DNA of 64,000 nt from Bacteroidales bacterium. GTDB lineage: Bacteria; Bacteroidota; Bacteroidia; Bacteroidales; P3. Below the pieces are notes generated by a model. The model was not told the DNA's origin and made no database searches. It saw only the letters and a list, made by a program, of their open reading frames with translations. The stretch is from NCBI GenBank assembly GCA_024681475.1, contig JAILAT010000037.1, forward strand, positions 1 through 64,000, read 5' to 3'. A program made the translations under genes and the position numbers. Shown piece by piece: positions 43,798 through 52,392 of this stretch; position 1 is the first letter of the stretch; each line of letters opens with the position of its first letter.

Positions 43798-44790
43798 ATG
43801 CTGCTCACTGTCGTCATTCCCATATACAACACCGCCGCTCCGCTGCGGCGCTGTCTGCTGTCGCTGCATGCCGGCGCGACTGACCACGACGTGCAGCTGC
43901 TGGTGGTCGACGATGGCAGCGCACCTCAGCAGGCAGCAGCCATACGCGAGGTGGTGAAGGACATGGGGGAGAGGTCGGTTGTGCTGATACCCACAGCGCA
44001 CCGTGGCGCTGCCGCGGCACGCAACGTCGGCATCGAGCATGCCGATGGCCGCTACCTATGGTTCGTCGATGCCGACGACACTGTCGATGCCGTCCATTTC
44101 CGTGCATTGCTTCAAGTGTTGGAATCCTTGCCGCCCGACGTGCAGATGTTCCACACTGGCAATTATCACATCCTTTCACGCCCCCACAGGATGCCATCGT
44201 TGGCAGCGCCACAGCCAGGAGCCTCGGGTTCTGCGACACTGGCCACGGTGCTGCTGCCGCAGTCGGGATGCCTGGATATGTTCACCTGGATTGTCGCCAC
44301 CGAATGGCTCCGCAACAACCCTGCTTTACGTTTCCCCGAAGAGCATGCCCTGCTGGAGGATTCCATGTTGGTGCTGAGAATGCTGGACAGCGAGGCTAGG
44401 ATGATGGAAAACAGCACACTGTCGCCCTATCTGCATCATGTCTACGGCGATTCATCCACCTCCGGCGCGTGGTCGCCCGCGCGCTGCGCCGACCGCATGA
44501 ACGACGTCACCGCTTTCTTCACAGCCTTCCGCACCTTCGTGCTGCAGCACCCGTCGGTGCCATGCATGCATTCGCTATACGATCGATATAGATATGTATA
44601 TCTGCGTGTTATGGCTGTAAAAGGCTGCCCGGCGGCACTGCTCGACAGGCTCCGGGGACAGCTGCTCGACGACGAGGCCGTTCCTTACACGCCTCATGGA
44701 TTCAGGCAGCGGATGCTCTATTGCCGAATCACTCACCATGCGCTGGCATGGCTCTGCCGCCAGCTGCGCAATACCTCCCCGTCATGCTGA
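43798..44790 (+). CDS. family 2 glycosyltransferase
   Basis: A 330-residue GT-A fold glycosyltransferase. The N-terminus LLTVVIPIYNTAAPLRRCL, the nucleotide-binding VVDDGSAPQQ and the sugar-donor motif WFVDADDTVDAVHF (the DxD, about residue 95) are all clear. It transfers a sugar from a nucleotide donor to an unknown acceptor in glycan or capsule synthesis. The ATG at 43798 is chosen because the fold begins there. Its stop overlaps the next gene by seven bases, so the pair is coupled. Confidence 0.9.
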   Translation: MLLTVVIPIYNTAAPLRRCLLSLHAGATDHDVQLLVVDDGSAPQQAAAIREVVKDMGERSVVLIPTAHRGAAAARNVGIEHADGRYLWFVDADDTVDAVHFRALLQVLESLPPDVQMFHTGNYHILSRPHRMPSLAAPQPGASGSATLATVLLPQSGCLDMFTWIVATEWLRNNPALRFPEEHALLEDSMLVLRMLDSEARMMENSTLSPYLHHVYGDSSTSGAWSPARCADRMNDVTAFFTAFRTFVLQHPSVPCMHSLYDRYRYVYLRVMAVKGCPAALLDRLRGQLLDDEAVPYTPHGFRQRMLYCRITHHALAWLCRQLRNTSPSC

Positions 44791-45860
44791 ACAGCCTGCT
44801 CTCTTTCAGCCTTTTCGGCACCACCAACCCTTTCGACTACAAGCCGCAGCTCACTGCCGCGCAATGGCTTGAACTGGTGGACGAGGCCGCCTCGCAAGGT
44901 GTCACCGCGCTTCTCTACGACGCCGTGCAGAAACTCCCCGAGGAGCAGCGCCCGCCTCGCCGCGAACTGTTCCAGCTGACATCCACCACGATGACCATAG
45001 AGCAGGACAACAGCCGCCGCCATGCGACATTGCTGCATTTTGCCACGCTGCTTCAGCAGCAGCTCGACATCACTCCCGTTGTGGTGAAAGGGAGCTCGTT
45101 GGCGCGTCTCTATCCTGTGCCATTGCACCGCGAATGCGGTGACAACGACATCTTCACCGGTGTCGACACGGCTCGCGTCAACGGCTATGCGAGGTCTCTT
45201 GGCGTCGATGTGGACGAGAGCAACTTCCGCCACTCCTATTTTTCTTTCCATGGCGTGGATTTCGAGTGCCATCATCGTTTGCTGTATCGTGAAAAAGAAC
45301 CGCAATGGCGTTCCATACCTTGGCAGACTGGAAATGAGGATTTTGGGAGCTCCGATTCCGGTTTCTCCGACAGTACTGATTTTTCCAACGTTTCTTTGCT
45401 TCGCCGGCTGGTGCCTGAGCAGGAGGCGCGTTTCTTGGCGGCGCACATGGAGTATCATGCCGTCTTTTTTCATCAGCCTATCCGGCTGCGTAGCCTGATT
45501 GACTGGACTTTGCTGCTTCTCTCTCCCGATATGGACTATGAGAAACTCTCAAAGGAGATGCAGGGCACCGAGCTGGCTTGCTTTGTGCATCTGCTGTCGC
45601 GCTATTGTCTCCACCGCTTCCATTTCGACAATGGCGACATCCCTACTTGGCAGCAGTTGGGCATGACGCCCTCCGACTTTGAGCAGCTCTATCTTCACAT
45701 CGCGCCACGCCATCCCAACCCCATTGTGCGTGTGTCGCGTCGTTCGCTGCACTATCTGCGCTACGCGCGTCTCTATCGTCGCATCTATGGCCAGTCCATG
45801 TTCCGCCGTTTCTATCTCTCCAACATTGCAACGGCAGTCCGTAACCATCTGCGCAGATAG
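44784..45860 (+). CDS. nucleotidyltransferase-fold protein (NTP_transf_5-like)
   Basis: A 358-residue protein with the features of the family of large nucleotidyltransferases found in polysaccharide gene sets: a helical N-terminus, VVVKGSSLARLYP then ECGDNDIF (about residue 122, the Asp pair expected to hold metal), and VDFECHHRLLY, followed by a helical C-terminal half. The exact reaction of this family is not established. It overlaps the glycosyltransferase by seven bases; together they look like an isolated glycan pair rather than a full capsule locus. A start at 44721 is possible but would overlap more. Confidence 0.8.
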   Translation: MLNSLLSFSLFGTTNPFDYKPQLTAAQWLELVDEAASQGVTALLYDAVQKLPEEQRPPRRELFQLTSTTMTIEQDNSRRHATLLHFATLLQQQLDITPVVVKGSSLARLYPVPLHRECGDNDIFTGVDTARVNGYARSLGVDVDESNFRHSYFSFHGVDFECHHRLLYREKEPQWRSIPWQTGNEDFGSSDSGFSDSTDFSNVSLLRRLVPEQEARFLAAHMEYHAVFFHQPIRLRSLIDWTLLLLSPDMDYEKLSKEMQGTELACFVHLLSRYCLHRFHFDNGDIPTWQQLGMTPSDFEQLYLHIAPRHPNPIVRVSRRSLHYLRYARLYRRIYGQSMFRRFYLSNIATAVRNHLRR

Positions 45861-45884
45861 ATTCCTGAGAGGATTTCATTGATA

Positions 45885-45919
45885 GTAAAAAAAGAACAGG
45901 CGCTCCTAAGAGCACCTGT
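45885..45919 (-). terminator. terminator of the type IX cargo gene
   Basis: A 10-bp stem (45896-45905 and 45910-45919, ACAGGCGCTC with GAGCACCTGT, one G-T pair) around CTAA, followed on the minus strand by a run of T (plus-strand A tract at 45887-45893). It lies between convergent genes and can act for the minus-strand gene. Confidence 0.8.
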
Positions 45920-45945
45920 CCCATGTCTTATGGTCGGAATAACGC

Positions 45946-47535
45946 TTAGCGTTTCACAACTTTCTTCAGCGAAGTACCGTTCTCGGTAACCACGCGGAAC
46001 ATGTAAACGCCGTTGTTCAGGTTGCTCATGTCAACCGTCGAAGCGTTGCTGGTCAGCACGGTGCGACCAGTCATATCCAGCACCTCAATGCGGTTCAGGC
46101 CCTCGGCATCGATGTTCACCTTGCCCGTGGTGGGGTTGGGGAACACGTTGATGTTGCTGCCGTCCACGCTGTTGATGCCCACGTTGCCGCTGTTGCCGGA
46201 GGTGAACTTGATCATCCAGGAGCCATTGCCGTCGTAAACATCATCGAGGTGATACCAGGTATTCTGCAGATTTATCCAGTTGCTGTTGTCGTCGCCGCAG
46301 TATTCGCTGTAGGTGGCGGCATAGCCGTTGGCGGTGATAATCACCCAGAGGTTCTTGGTCTGGTCCAGCGACACGCTGCCGCTCACGTTCATGGAATACC
46401 ATGCGTCGGCAGTGCTGACGTTGAAGGTGCGGTTATAAATTTGGGTCTCAGGAGCGTTCGCACCACCCTGATACAGCTTCACGTTGTAGTTGCCCGTGGC
46501 ATGGGTAAAGATGTCCACGCTCTTGGCATACTGGCGGCCTGTCATAGCGCTGGCGGGGAACTGCACACCCCAGGTGATGGCGCCACCGGCGCTCAGACCA
46601 AGGGAACCCTCGTTCGCATCGTCGCAGTAGTACATCGTTTCACCCCAGTTCCACTCGAAGACATGAACGTTCATGCTCTTCGTTGTCGTACCATTGGCAT
46701 TGGTAACTGCCAGAGTTACGGTGAAGTCGCCAGTGGTGTTAAAAGTATGGGTAGCTGTGGCGCCAGTGTAATTCTGGCCTTCAATGGTCCATGTGATATC
46801 GGTTATGGGATCCACGCTACACATGCTGGCGGAAAACTGCAGGGTGCTTCCTTTCAGTACTTGGTCATTACCATTGATATAATTGATGAGGGGCATGTCG
46901 CCAGATTGAGGACGGCCGTTTCTCAGTGTAGGCATGTTGGCAACACTTGTAGCAACGTTCAGAGGATAGGGGATACCATAGTCTTCACCATAGATGGCGC
47001 AGTAGCAACCTTCGGGAGTGATGAAAACAATGTAAGGAATATAGCCTTCATACAGCGAAGTGCAGGTGTTCAGCGGAGCCGAAGCGTCGATGGTGGGGTA
47101 CGGCACACCGGCGACCCAGTTACCGGCAGTTTGGCTATAGCCAGAGCCGCTGGTGCCTGTCAGCTGGGCTGCGGTGTTGTTGTCTTCGGTCTCAATCTGC
47201 AACACACGCATCGTGTTGTTACCTTCAGGACCATAGGTCTCCCAAATCTGGTCGAGAATGCCAGCCTGGTGTACGTTCCAGCACGGACCGCACCAGCAAG
47301 CGAAGTAGTCAATGACCACGCAGAAGCCCGAATCCAAATAGGACTGCAGCGAGATGGTGTTGCCGTTGATGTCGGTAGCTGTGAAAGGAGTGCCAATGTT
47401 TTCCCAGCAAATCGCACCGTCTTTGGTGCCATGGTTCATCTGGCTCAGGTCGCGCACGCGGGTCTCGCTTTTCAGCTGGGCCATCGACATCGAGGTCACC
47501 AGGACTGCAAGAGCTAATAATAGTGTTTTTTTCAT
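45946..47535 (-). CDS. type IX-secreted protein with thioredoxin-like and PKD domains
   Basis: A 529-residue exported protein. Signal peptide (cleavage near MSMAQ), then a thioredoxin/AhpC-like domain with the redox motif DYFACWCGPCWNVH (about residue 85), a PKD immunoglobulin-like domain (about residues 225-295), a carbohydrate-binding-like strand domain, and a C-terminal sorting domain with INVFPNPTTGKVNIDA and GVYMFRVVTENGTSLKKVVKR, the type A signal cleaved by the type IX system. The cargo is probably surface-exposed or released. The CGPC suggests disulfide chemistry outside the cell. PorD and GldB elsewhere in the window are likely parts of its exporter. Confidence 0.93.
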   Translation of the reverse strand: MKKTLLLALAVLVTSMSMAQLKSETRVRDLSQMNHGTKDGAICWENIGTPFTATDINGNTISLQSYLDSGFCVVIDYFACWCGPCWNVHQAGILDQIWETYGPEGNNTMRVLQIETEDNNTAAQLTGTSGSGYSQTAGNWVAGVPYPTIDASAPLNTCTSLYEGYIPYIVFITPEGCYCAIYGEDYGIPYPLNVATSVANMPTLRNGRPQSGDMPLINYINGNDQVLKGSTLQFSASMCSVDPITDITWTIEGQNYTGATATHTFNTTGDFTVTLAVTNANGTTTKSMNVHVFEWNWGETMYYCDDANEGSLGLSAGGAITWGVQFPASAMTGRQYAKSVDIFTHATGNYNVKLYQGGANAPETQIYNRTFNVSTADAWYSMNVSGSVSLDQTKNLWVIITANGYAATYSEYCGDDNSNWINLQNTWYHLDDVYDGNGSWMIKFTSGNSGNVGINSVDGSNINVFPNPTTGKVNIDAEGLNRIEVLDMTGRTVLTSNASTVDMSNLNNGVYMFRVVTENGTSLKKVVKR

Positions 47536-47635
47536 TATTGTTTTTGCCTTGTTATTAACCATCAGGCTCTTCGGCTTTAATTGATTGAATATGAATTACT
47601 GAGTTTGTTCCTAATGGGAAAACCGATTGTTTGGT

Positions 47636-48064
47636 TTAGGACTTCGTACTCACGACAGAGTCCACAACCTCGTCCACATCCATCTCGTCGGGGTCGACTT
47701 CCATATATTCCATATCATCCATGTCGAAATCGAAACCATAGTATTCGGCTTCAGAGATTTCTCCCTTCAGGTATTTGGCGGTTTGGGTCAGATCTTCTCT
47801 GGCCTCATCTTTAATGTCGAGTTTCAGCAGTTCGTCGATATAGAGAAGTTGGAAGCTGACGAAACCAGAGCTATCCTCGCCATATTTTTCTATCAGATCA
47901 TCGGTCATGGTGTTCATCTCCTCTTCCAATTCCATCGACTTTACGGTCAATTTGGCCAGTTTCTTGGCTTCCTTGTGCATGTCGTCTTCGCCGCAAGCGG
48001 CAATCATTCCGATAACGGCCATTGCGCAAACGAGCAGCAGGCCTTTTGTCAGTTGTCTTTTCAT
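47636..48064 (-). CDS. small acidic lipoprotein
   Basis: A 142-residue lipoprotein (lipobox IAAC, Cys24). After the anchor comes HKEAKKLAKLTVKSMELEEE, a helical region, and a strongly acidic C-terminal tail of Asp/Glu/Met residues. It resembles the adjacent gene (48126-48536) in layout: short lipobox, HK-D/E-A motif 6-8 residues after the Cys, helical middle, acidic tail, so I infer a diverged tandem pair. No family recognised. Confidence 0.72.
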   Translation of the reverse strand: MKRQLTKGLLLVCAMAVIGMIAACGEDDMHKEAKKLAKLTVKSMELEEEMNTMTDDLIEKYGEDSSGFVSFQLLYIDELLKLDIKDEAREDLTQTAKYLKGEISEAEYYGFDFDMDDMEYMEVDPDEMDVDEVVDSVVSTKS

Positions 48065-48125
48065 GTTGTTTATGATTCTTTATTTTTGGTAATTAATGAT
48101 AATTCACATTTGAGGGCGTTGTGCG

Positions 48126-48536
48126 CTAGTTTTCTTCGGTCAGCAGCTGGCTGATGTCAATCTCGATGTTGTCCAAATCGATGTCGGCCAAGTTGTTGTT
48201 GCCCAACGAGCCTCTGTTCACCGAGTCCATGAAATCGAGATACTCGCGGAAATCGTCGGAGATGTCGCACTTGCGTATCTCCTCGTAGTAGGCTGCCAGA
48301 AATTTCTGTTCCTCTTCGGGGCCTGCATACTTGTTCTGCATCTCGACCAAAAGAGGGTCCAATTCGTTCCAGCATTTGGTAGCCTCATCGCTGTTGGGGT
48401 CGGCCTCGCTCAGCGCCATGCACTGGGCATGCTTTTGGGCATAGACACGGGCATCCTTATGCAGGCTGTCGCTGCAGGCGGCCAAGAGCAGTGAGGCAGC
48501 TATCAGCGCTATAGTTGGAATTGTGTTTTTCGTCAT
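48126..48536 (-). CDS. small acidic lipoprotein, paralogue of the neighbour
   Basis: A 136-residue lipoprotein (lipobox LAAC, Cys21) with SLHKDARVYAQKHAQCMALSEA after the anchor, a helical middle (AAYYEEIRKCDISDDF) and an acidic end rich in Asp/Asn/Ile. Layout matches the following gene, 61 nt downstream. It has a near-consensus promoter on the minus strand at 48607-48637. Function unknown. Confidence 0.72.
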   Translation of the reverse strand: MTKNTIPTIALIAASLLLAACSDSLHKDARVYAQKHAQCMALSEADPNSDEATKCWNELDPLLVEMQNKYAGPEEEQKFLAAYYEEIRKCDISDDFREYLDFMDSVNRGSLGNNNLADIDLDNIEIDISQLLTEEN

Positions 48537-48606
48537 GGATGTGTTTTTATTATTATAATATGATATTCAAATATTTATGCATAAATTGCATTATGCTATT
48601 CAGATG

Positions 48607-48637
48607 CAAATATACGTCTTTTTTCTTTGTTGCCAAG
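48607..48637 (-). promoter_or_regulatory. near-consensus promoter of the lipoprotein pair
   Basis: On the minus strand, CTTG (48637-48634, one mismatch to TTTG), 19 nt, TATATTTG (48614-48607), about 70 nt before the start codon at 48536. Confidence 0.45.
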
Positions 48638-48789
48638 TGTGTTATGTTTTTTTAGCAAAAATATTTGCTAACAGTTGTGAAAAAAATCTTATTATTGCAT
48701 TTCGGAAATACATGGTATAATATGTTGCAAGCCATTGGAAATAAGTATGCTATATATCTTCAGGCTTGCGCAAAAAAAAGGTAAAGCAC

Positions 48790-49491
48790 ATGAAAAAACG
48801 CACTAAAGATATCGACGAGCAGTCGATTCCCGAAGCATTCAACGAGGTTTTTGAAGACCCCTCCACGCCCGATTTCAACAGCTATGAAATCCCTACGACA
48901 CGTACACGCACCGTCAATATGACTGCAGTGATCTGCACCGCCATAGTGGCTTTCACTGCCGCCATTATTTTACTCATCTGCCTTCCTATGCGCCACAGGC
49001 CGACAGCCCTGGTGCACGACACAGTGTGGCGCGTTGATACGGTGTTCGTTGCTCAAAATGCTATCAATCAAGACTCTTCGGCTGTGCGCCCTATCAGCCC
49101 CGAGCAGCGCCAGGCCATGAACAGCGACCCCGAAATAGTCTCTGTGCGCGACGAGGAGCAGATGCTGCCCCAGGTGAACTGCAACCCTATCGCCAAGCCC
49201 AGCCGTTTCAACGGAATACGGTTGGTCGATACGAGGAAGCGTGCCCTCACCGAGTCGGAAATCAACCAGCTTTCGGCCGATGAGCTCTATCTGGCTCGCA
49301 ATGCCAACTACGCCATCCACGGCTATCGCTTCAACAACTCGGAGCTAAGGGATTTCTTTGACCCTCAGCCCTGGTTCAAGGCTGTCAACACCACCCCTGC
49401 CGATATCGAGGCCAAATGGACGACCATCGAAAAGGACAACATCAACCTCATCCGCGAGCGTGAGCGCCAACTGAGCCAGAAGAAGAAATGA
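48790..49491 (+). CDS. single-helix membrane protein with YARHG domain
   Basis: A 233-residue protein: a basic, polar cytoplasmic N-terminus of about 50 residues, one membrane helix (VICTAIVAFTAAIILLICL), a linker and a C-terminal YARHG domain (LARNANYAIHGYRFNNSEL, DFFDPQPWFKAV), a module found outside the cell on many bacterial membrane proteins, with unknown role. The ATG at 48790 (MKKRTK) is chosen; eight upstream codons are open without a good start. It overlaps the next gene by four bases. Confidence 0.82.
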   Translation: MKKRTKDIDEQSIPEAFNEVFEDPSTPDFNSYEIPTTRTRTVNMTAVICTAIVAFTAAIILLICLPMRHRPTALVHDTVWRVDTVFVAQNAINQDSSAVRPISPEQRQAMNSDPEIVSVRDEEQMLPQVNCNPIAKPSRFNGIRLVDTRKRALTESEINQLSADELYLARNANYAIHGYRFNNSELRDFFDPQPWFKAVNTTPADIEAKWTTIEKDNINLIRERERQLSQKKK

Positions 49492-50198
49492 CAGGCAAGC
49501 TGATACTTTTCCCTGTGCCGATAGGCGCCGACGATTTGTCGGTGTCGTTGCCGGCGTATAACCTCCAGCTGCTCAACAGTTGCCACACTTTTATCGTCGA
49601 GGAGCTGCGCACAGCGCGCCGTTTCCTGAAACATGCGGACTATGCACATGCCATCGACGACACTGTTTTTTTGCTTCTCAACGAGCACACTGAGCCCTCG
49701 GAGCTGTCCGGCTATCTCGACGCTACGCTGCATGGCGAGAATGTGGGTCTGCTCAGCGAGGCTGGGCTGCCCTGCGTGGCCGACCCGGGCGCACTGGTCA
49801 CCGCCATGGCGCAACGTCGCGGTGTCGAGGTGGTGCCTTTGGTGGGGCCCTCGTCGCTCATGCTGGCACTGATGGCGTCGGGACTCAACGGCCAGAGCTT
49901 CGCCTTTGTGGGCTATCTGCCTGTGGAGCGCCATCAGCGCGCTGCTGCCATCCGCAGTCTGGAGAATCGTGCCCTCAAAGAGCATCAGACTCAGTTGTTT
50001 ATCGAGGCACCCTATCGCAACAACCAGATGCTTGAGACGCTTGCCGAATGTTGCCGACCCGACACGCTGGTCACTGTGGCCGTCGATCTCACCCTGCCGA
50101 CACAGCAGGTGCTCACCCGCTCTGCCTCGCAGTGGCGTTCCCTGCGCCAGCAACTCAACCTCCATAAACGCAATACGGTTTTTCTTATTGGTTTCTAG
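49488..50198 (+). CDS. RsmI-like SAM-dependent methyltransferase
   Basis: A 236-residue tetrapyrrole-methylase-fold enzyme related to RsmI, which methylates the 2'-O of C1402 in 16S rRNA. The motif VGLLSEAGLPCVADPGALV (about residue 86) is the RsmI type; VVPLVGPSSLMLALMASGLNG and FIEAPYRNNQML are also typical. This group in Bacteroidota is the shorter, about 235-residue variant, so the rRNA target is likely but not certain. It is translated in step with the YARHG protein (4-base overlap). Confidence 0.88.
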   Translation: MTGKLILFPVPIGADDLSVSLPAYNLQLLNSCHTFIVEELRTARRFLKHADYAHAIDDTVFLLLNEHTEPSELSGYLDATLHGENVGLLSEAGLPCVADPGALVTAMAQRRGVEVVPLVGPSSLMLALMASGLNGQSFAFVGYLPVERHQRAAAIRSLENRALKEHQTQLFIEAPYRNNQMLETLAECCRPDTLVTVAVDLTLPTQQVLTRSASQWRSLRQQLNLHKRNTVFLIGF

Positions 50199-50283
50199 AC
50201 GAATACGCACCTTTGCCCAGTGTGCGGCTTCCTCTGTGTCTGCCTTGGGGAAAAGTTTTTTTCGCCATGTGATTTTTTATTCG

Positions 50284-50291
50284 TATATTTG
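50284..50291 (+). promoter_or_regulatory. candidate -7 element of the Cys/Met PLP enzyme
   Basis: TATATTTG matches TAnnTTTG about 77 nt before the ATG; a TTCG at 19 nt upstream (one mismatch from TTTG) is a possible -33. Confidence 0.45.
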
Positions 50292-50367
50292 CAATCGCAT
50301 TAGTGGCTTGCAGAACAGCCCGAATTGACTATAAACTAAAGTAAAACAATAACTAAAATATTAAAAA

Positions 50368-51573
50368 ATGACAAAATTTGATCCCGCAACAGCAATCCAG
50401 CGCATCGATGGACGCGATGCCAACCGTGGTGTGAACCCCGCAATATGCGACAGCGCCACCTTTACCTTTCCCGAGGCTCATCTGATGACCGAAACTTTCC
50501 ATGGCGAAACGGAAGGCTACTTCCTCTACAGCCGCCACTGGAACCCCTCCAACCTCGCCCTTTGCCAGCGCCTGGCCGCTATGGAAGGCACCGAGATGGC
50601 TTGGGTCACGGGCTCCGGCCTCGCTGCCATCACCAGCGCTCTGCTGCATGAGGTCTGCTCCGGCGACCATATTGTGGCCAGCATGACAACCTACGGCGGC
50701 ACTTTCGCTTTCATGGCCAACTACTTGAAAAAGTTCAACGTCAGCTGCTCTTTCGTGAATATGCAGAATCTCGACGCTGTGAAGAAAGCCCTCGCTGAGC
50801 ATCCCAACACCAAGGTCGTCTACACCGAGACCATGAACAACCCCCTGCTCCGTATCGCCAACGTCCCCGAGCTGAGCAAGATGGCTCATGCCGCCGGCGC
50901 CAAGCTCATCGTCGACAATACCTTTACCCCGATGATTTTCAGCCCCTGCCGTCTGGGTGCCGATGTCACCGTCTATTCTATGACCAAATATATCAACGGT
51001 ACCAACGACTGCGTCGCCGGTGCCATCTGCGGTAGTGCCGACTATATCAACAGCCTGATCGATGTGAACGACGGTACCTGCATGCTCCTCGGCCCCGTGC
51101 TGGATCCTATGCGCAGCGCCTCCATCAACAAGAATTTGCACACCCTCCATATCCGTATGAAGAAACACGGCGAGAACGCCATGTATCTGGCAAAACGTTT
51201 CAAAGAGGTGGGATTCAAATACAACTACCCGGGTCTGCCCGAGCATCCCGACTATGAGCTGTTCTGCAGCATGATGAACGAAGGCTACGGCTTCGGAGGC
51301 ATGATCAGCATCGATATGGGCACTGCCGAGAGCGCCAGCAAGATTATGGAAATCATGCAGCGTAAGGGCGTAGGCTACCTCGCCGTGTCGCTGGGCTACT
51401 TCAAGACCCTCTTCTCCAACTCCGGCAAGTCGACCTCCAGCGAGGTTCCTGAGGAAATCCAGAAGGAGATGGGCATGAGCGAAGGCCTCATCCGCTTCTC
51501 CATGGGTCTCGACAACGACATTGAGGCTACCTTCCAGCTCATCAAGGAGAGCGTCGAAGAGAGCCGCAAATAA
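50368..51573 (+). CDS. Cys/Met metabolism PLP enzyme, possible methionine gamma-lyase
   Basis: A 401-residue PLP enzyme of the cystathionine synthase/lyase family. The PLP lysine is in VYSMTKYINGTND (about residue 208); the phosphate-binding GSGLAAITSALL and the FLYSRHWNPSNLAL segments are present, as is LIVDNTFTPMIFSPCRLGAD. The family includes cystathionine gamma-synthase, beta- and gamma-lyase and methionine gamma-lyase; the precise reaction cannot be told apart, though methionine gamma-lyase is a common annotation for this subtype. A repeat-built hairpin ends the gene. Confidence 0.88.
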   Translation: MTKFDPATAIQRIDGRDANRGVNPAICDSATFTFPEAHLMTETFHGETEGYFLYSRHWNPSNLALCQRLAAMEGTEMAWVTGSGLAAITSALLHEVCSGDHIVASMTTYGGTFAFMANYLKKFNVSCSFVNMQNLDAVKKALAEHPNTKVVYTETMNNPLLRIANVPELSKMAHAAGAKLIVDNTFTPMIFSPCRLGADVTVYSMTKYINGTNDCVAGAICGSADYINSLIDVNDGTCMLLGPVLDPMRSASINKNLHTLHIRMKKHGENAMYLAKRFKEVGFKYNYPGLPEHPDYELFCSMMNEGYGFGGMISIDMGTAESASKIMEIMQRKGVGYLAVSLGYFKTLFSNSGKSTSSEVPEEIQKEMGMSEGLIRFSMGLDNDIEATFQLIKESVEESRK

Positions 51574-51594
51574 GAGTATCCAATTCTAAGTCAT

Positions 51595-51638
51595 GTAGGG
51601 CTTATAAGACTCTGGTCCTATAAGCCCTATATTTTTTT
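51595..51638 (+). terminator. repeat-derived hairpin terminator
   Basis: An 11-bp stem (51596-51606 and 51619-51629, TAGGGCTTATA and its complement) with a partly paired 12-nt interior, then A followed by seven T. The words GGGCTTATA and GGTCCTATA echo the direct repeats at 19737-19795. Confidence 0.8.
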
Positions 51639-51651
51639 ATCATACTTGATC

Positions 51652-52332
51652 ATGAAAAAAATAGCAGTTATTCTAAGTGGCTGTGGCAACCGCGATGGTT
51701 CGGAGCTTCAGGAAAGTTTGTCGTTGATGCTTGCCATCGACCGTCGCGGCTGGCAGTACCAGTGCTTCGCTCCCGAGGGCTTTTTCGAGGTCGTGCCCCA
51801 CATCGATGTCAAAGACGAAGAAGAGGAAGGAACGGTGCTTGACATGGAGCAGCGTGACATTTTTGTCGAGAGCGCCCGCATCGCCCGTGGCAACCTTTTC
51901 TCGCTCGAGCAGTACCGTCCTGCCGATTACGATGCCCTTGCCCTTCCGGGTGGTATGGGCGCTGCCCGTAATCTCTCCACCTTCGCTTTCGACGGTCCCC
52001 GTATGGAGGTCATCGATTCGGTGGCTGATGCCATTCTCGACACGTATCGCGCCAAGAAGCCTGTCTTGGCCATGTGTATTGCCCCCATGGTGCTGGCCAA
52101 GGTGCTGGGTCGCTATGGTGTGGAACTCACCCTGGGACCTGACGACAATGCTGCCTCACAGGTGGCCAAGGGTTTCGGATGCAGAGTGCAGGCCTGCGGC
52201 CCTACCGATGTGTGCGTCGACTCCGAGCATAAGGTCTTCACCACACCGGCATACATGGCCGCCACGCACATCAGCGAGATTTTCGACGGTGCCGCGCACC
52301 TCGTCGATGAACTGGCAAAATGGATTGACTGA
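51652..52332 (+). CDS. elbB: ElbB-type glyoxalase, DJ-1/PfpI superfamily
   Basis: A 226-residue protein of the ElbB branch of the class I glutamine amidotransferase-like/DJ-1 superfamily. KIAVILSGCGNRDGSELQES at the N-terminus (a hallmark of ElbB), YDALALPGGMGAARNLS (about residue 95) and the nucleophile Cys in VLAMCIAPMVLAKVLG (about residue 140). E. coli ElbB has glyoxalase activity and was linked to isoprenoid genes; the physiological role is unclear. It is read after the PLP enzyme, with the terminator between them. Confidence 0.92.
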   Translation: MKKIAVILSGCGNRDGSELQESLSLMLAIDRRGWQYQCFAPEGFFEVVPHIDVKDEEEEGTVLDMEQRDIFVESARIARGNLFSLEQYRPADYDALALPGGMGAARNLSTFAFDGPRMEVIDSVADAILDTYRAKKPVLAMCIAPMVLAKVLGRYGVELTLGPDDNAASQVAKGFGCRVQACGPTDVCVDSEHKVFTTPAYMAATHISEIFDGAAHLVDELAKWID

Positions 52333-52358
52333 AGGTCTCCTGGCTGAAAGGGCAACAG

Positions 52359-52392
52359 CAAGCTTATCTAGTTGACATGCATGATAAGCTTG
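52359..52392. terminator. inverted repeat between convergent genes
   Basis: CAAGCTTATC at 52359-52368 and its complement at 52383-52392 form a 10-bp stem around a 14-nt loop, overlapping the stop codon of the minus-strand coiled-coil gene. No T tract, so termination is possible but not proven. Confidence 0.4.
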
